Origin: Endomychus coccineus
Taxonomy: Eukaryota; Arthropoda; Insecta; Coleoptera; Endomychidae
Length of the DNA stretch: 64,000 nt
Direction of reading: 5' to 3'
Assembly (NCBI GenBank): GCA_958510875.1
Contig: OY294068.1
Location: 167,409,962-167,473,961, forward strand
How positions within the stretch are numbered: the stretch's first letter is position 1; every line of letters starts with the position of its first letter. Shown here piece by piece: positions 63,650 through 64,000 of the stretch. The translations under genes were made by a program, and so were the position numbers. The notes below the pieces were generated by a model. It had not been told where the DNA came from. It did not search any database and worked only from the letters and a program-made list of their open reading frames with translations.

Positions 63650-64000
63650 TAAATAGTGCAACGGAAGTATTGTAATCAGCGTAAAATAAAGTATCCGGGT
63701 TTTCGCGGATATATCGGGTTTTCTAGAATTTTTGAATCGATCTAGACTATTTTTGACATGATGTCTGTATGTGTACGTGCGTAAATTTGGTAGATGGGGT
63801 CTTTGGGGTAGATCATGAAATTCAAAAATTCAAGATGGCGGTCGAGTTTTGTGATTATGGTCAGATTCTATTCAATACCGAAGTGCAATTACCAAACAGA
63901 TATAAAATTATTATTTGATAATGAGACTTCGGTTTGGAAACTCTAGTAACGTTTTTGTTAACAGTAGTATACAACAAATTAATTGTTCTTCCATTTAATC
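63650..64000. other. SORL1 intron 10, right edge, nothing recognised
   Basis: No exon-like segment; the next SORL1 exon must lie beyond the window. Confidence 0.4.

Overview
The window is AT-rich nuclear DNA of an animal, most likely an insect. Two conserved protein genes are split into many phase-consistent exons with GT/AG introns, and almost everything else is fragments of transposable elements common in insect genomes: Penelope-like elements, R1/Jockey-type non-LTR elements, hAT, Tc1/mariner, a Helitron, MITEs and foldbacks. I cannot fix the order from the sequence alone; a beetle-like genome is a guess.

Layout. 1-4.75 kb: two decayed non-LTR retroelements on the minus strand flank a small plus-strand coding exon (64 aa, polyA signal 2901). 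4.93-11.09 kb, minus strand: PRORP, the protein-only mitochondrial RNase P nuclease, complete in six exons that join in frame to 523 aa. Its introns hold a Penelope-like fragment with a hammerhead-ribozyme-like motif, and a tRNA-headed SINE that was itself split by a hAT element. 11.1-12.7 kb: a divergent intergenic region with a 396-bp MITE. 12.68 kb to beyond the right edge, plus strand: SORL1/SorLA, a sorting receptor. Ten exons (1131 residues) cover the signal peptide, furin-type propeptide, VPS10p propeller, 10CC module, YWTD propeller, EGF-like segment and the first LDLR class A repeats; the gene continues past 62259. Its first intron is about 23 kb.

The SORL1 introns are a transposon graveyard. 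The most unusual items are four very small insertions (15, 19, 27 and 38 bp). Each is made only of terminal-inverted-repeat sequence and is flanked by a perfect 8-bp direct repeat; three share the ends of the 396-bp MITE. They look like excision scars of a P-type or similar cut-and-paste transposon. Other notable items are two copies of a hammerhead-like motif with compensating stem I bases, a SINE that duplicated and then supplied the PRORP intron 3 splice donor, four large inverted repeats that would fold as hairpins inside the SORL1 pre-mRNA, a TATA/Inr/DPE-like promoter in intron 1, and a short membrane-protein-like reading frame broken by one stop codon.

The two host genes have unrelated roles: PRORP cleaves 5' leaders from mitochondrial tRNA precursors, and SorLA sorts cargo between Golgi, endosomes and the surface. 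They are linked only by their divergent arrangement. Homology calls rest on motif recognition by eye; no database search was run.
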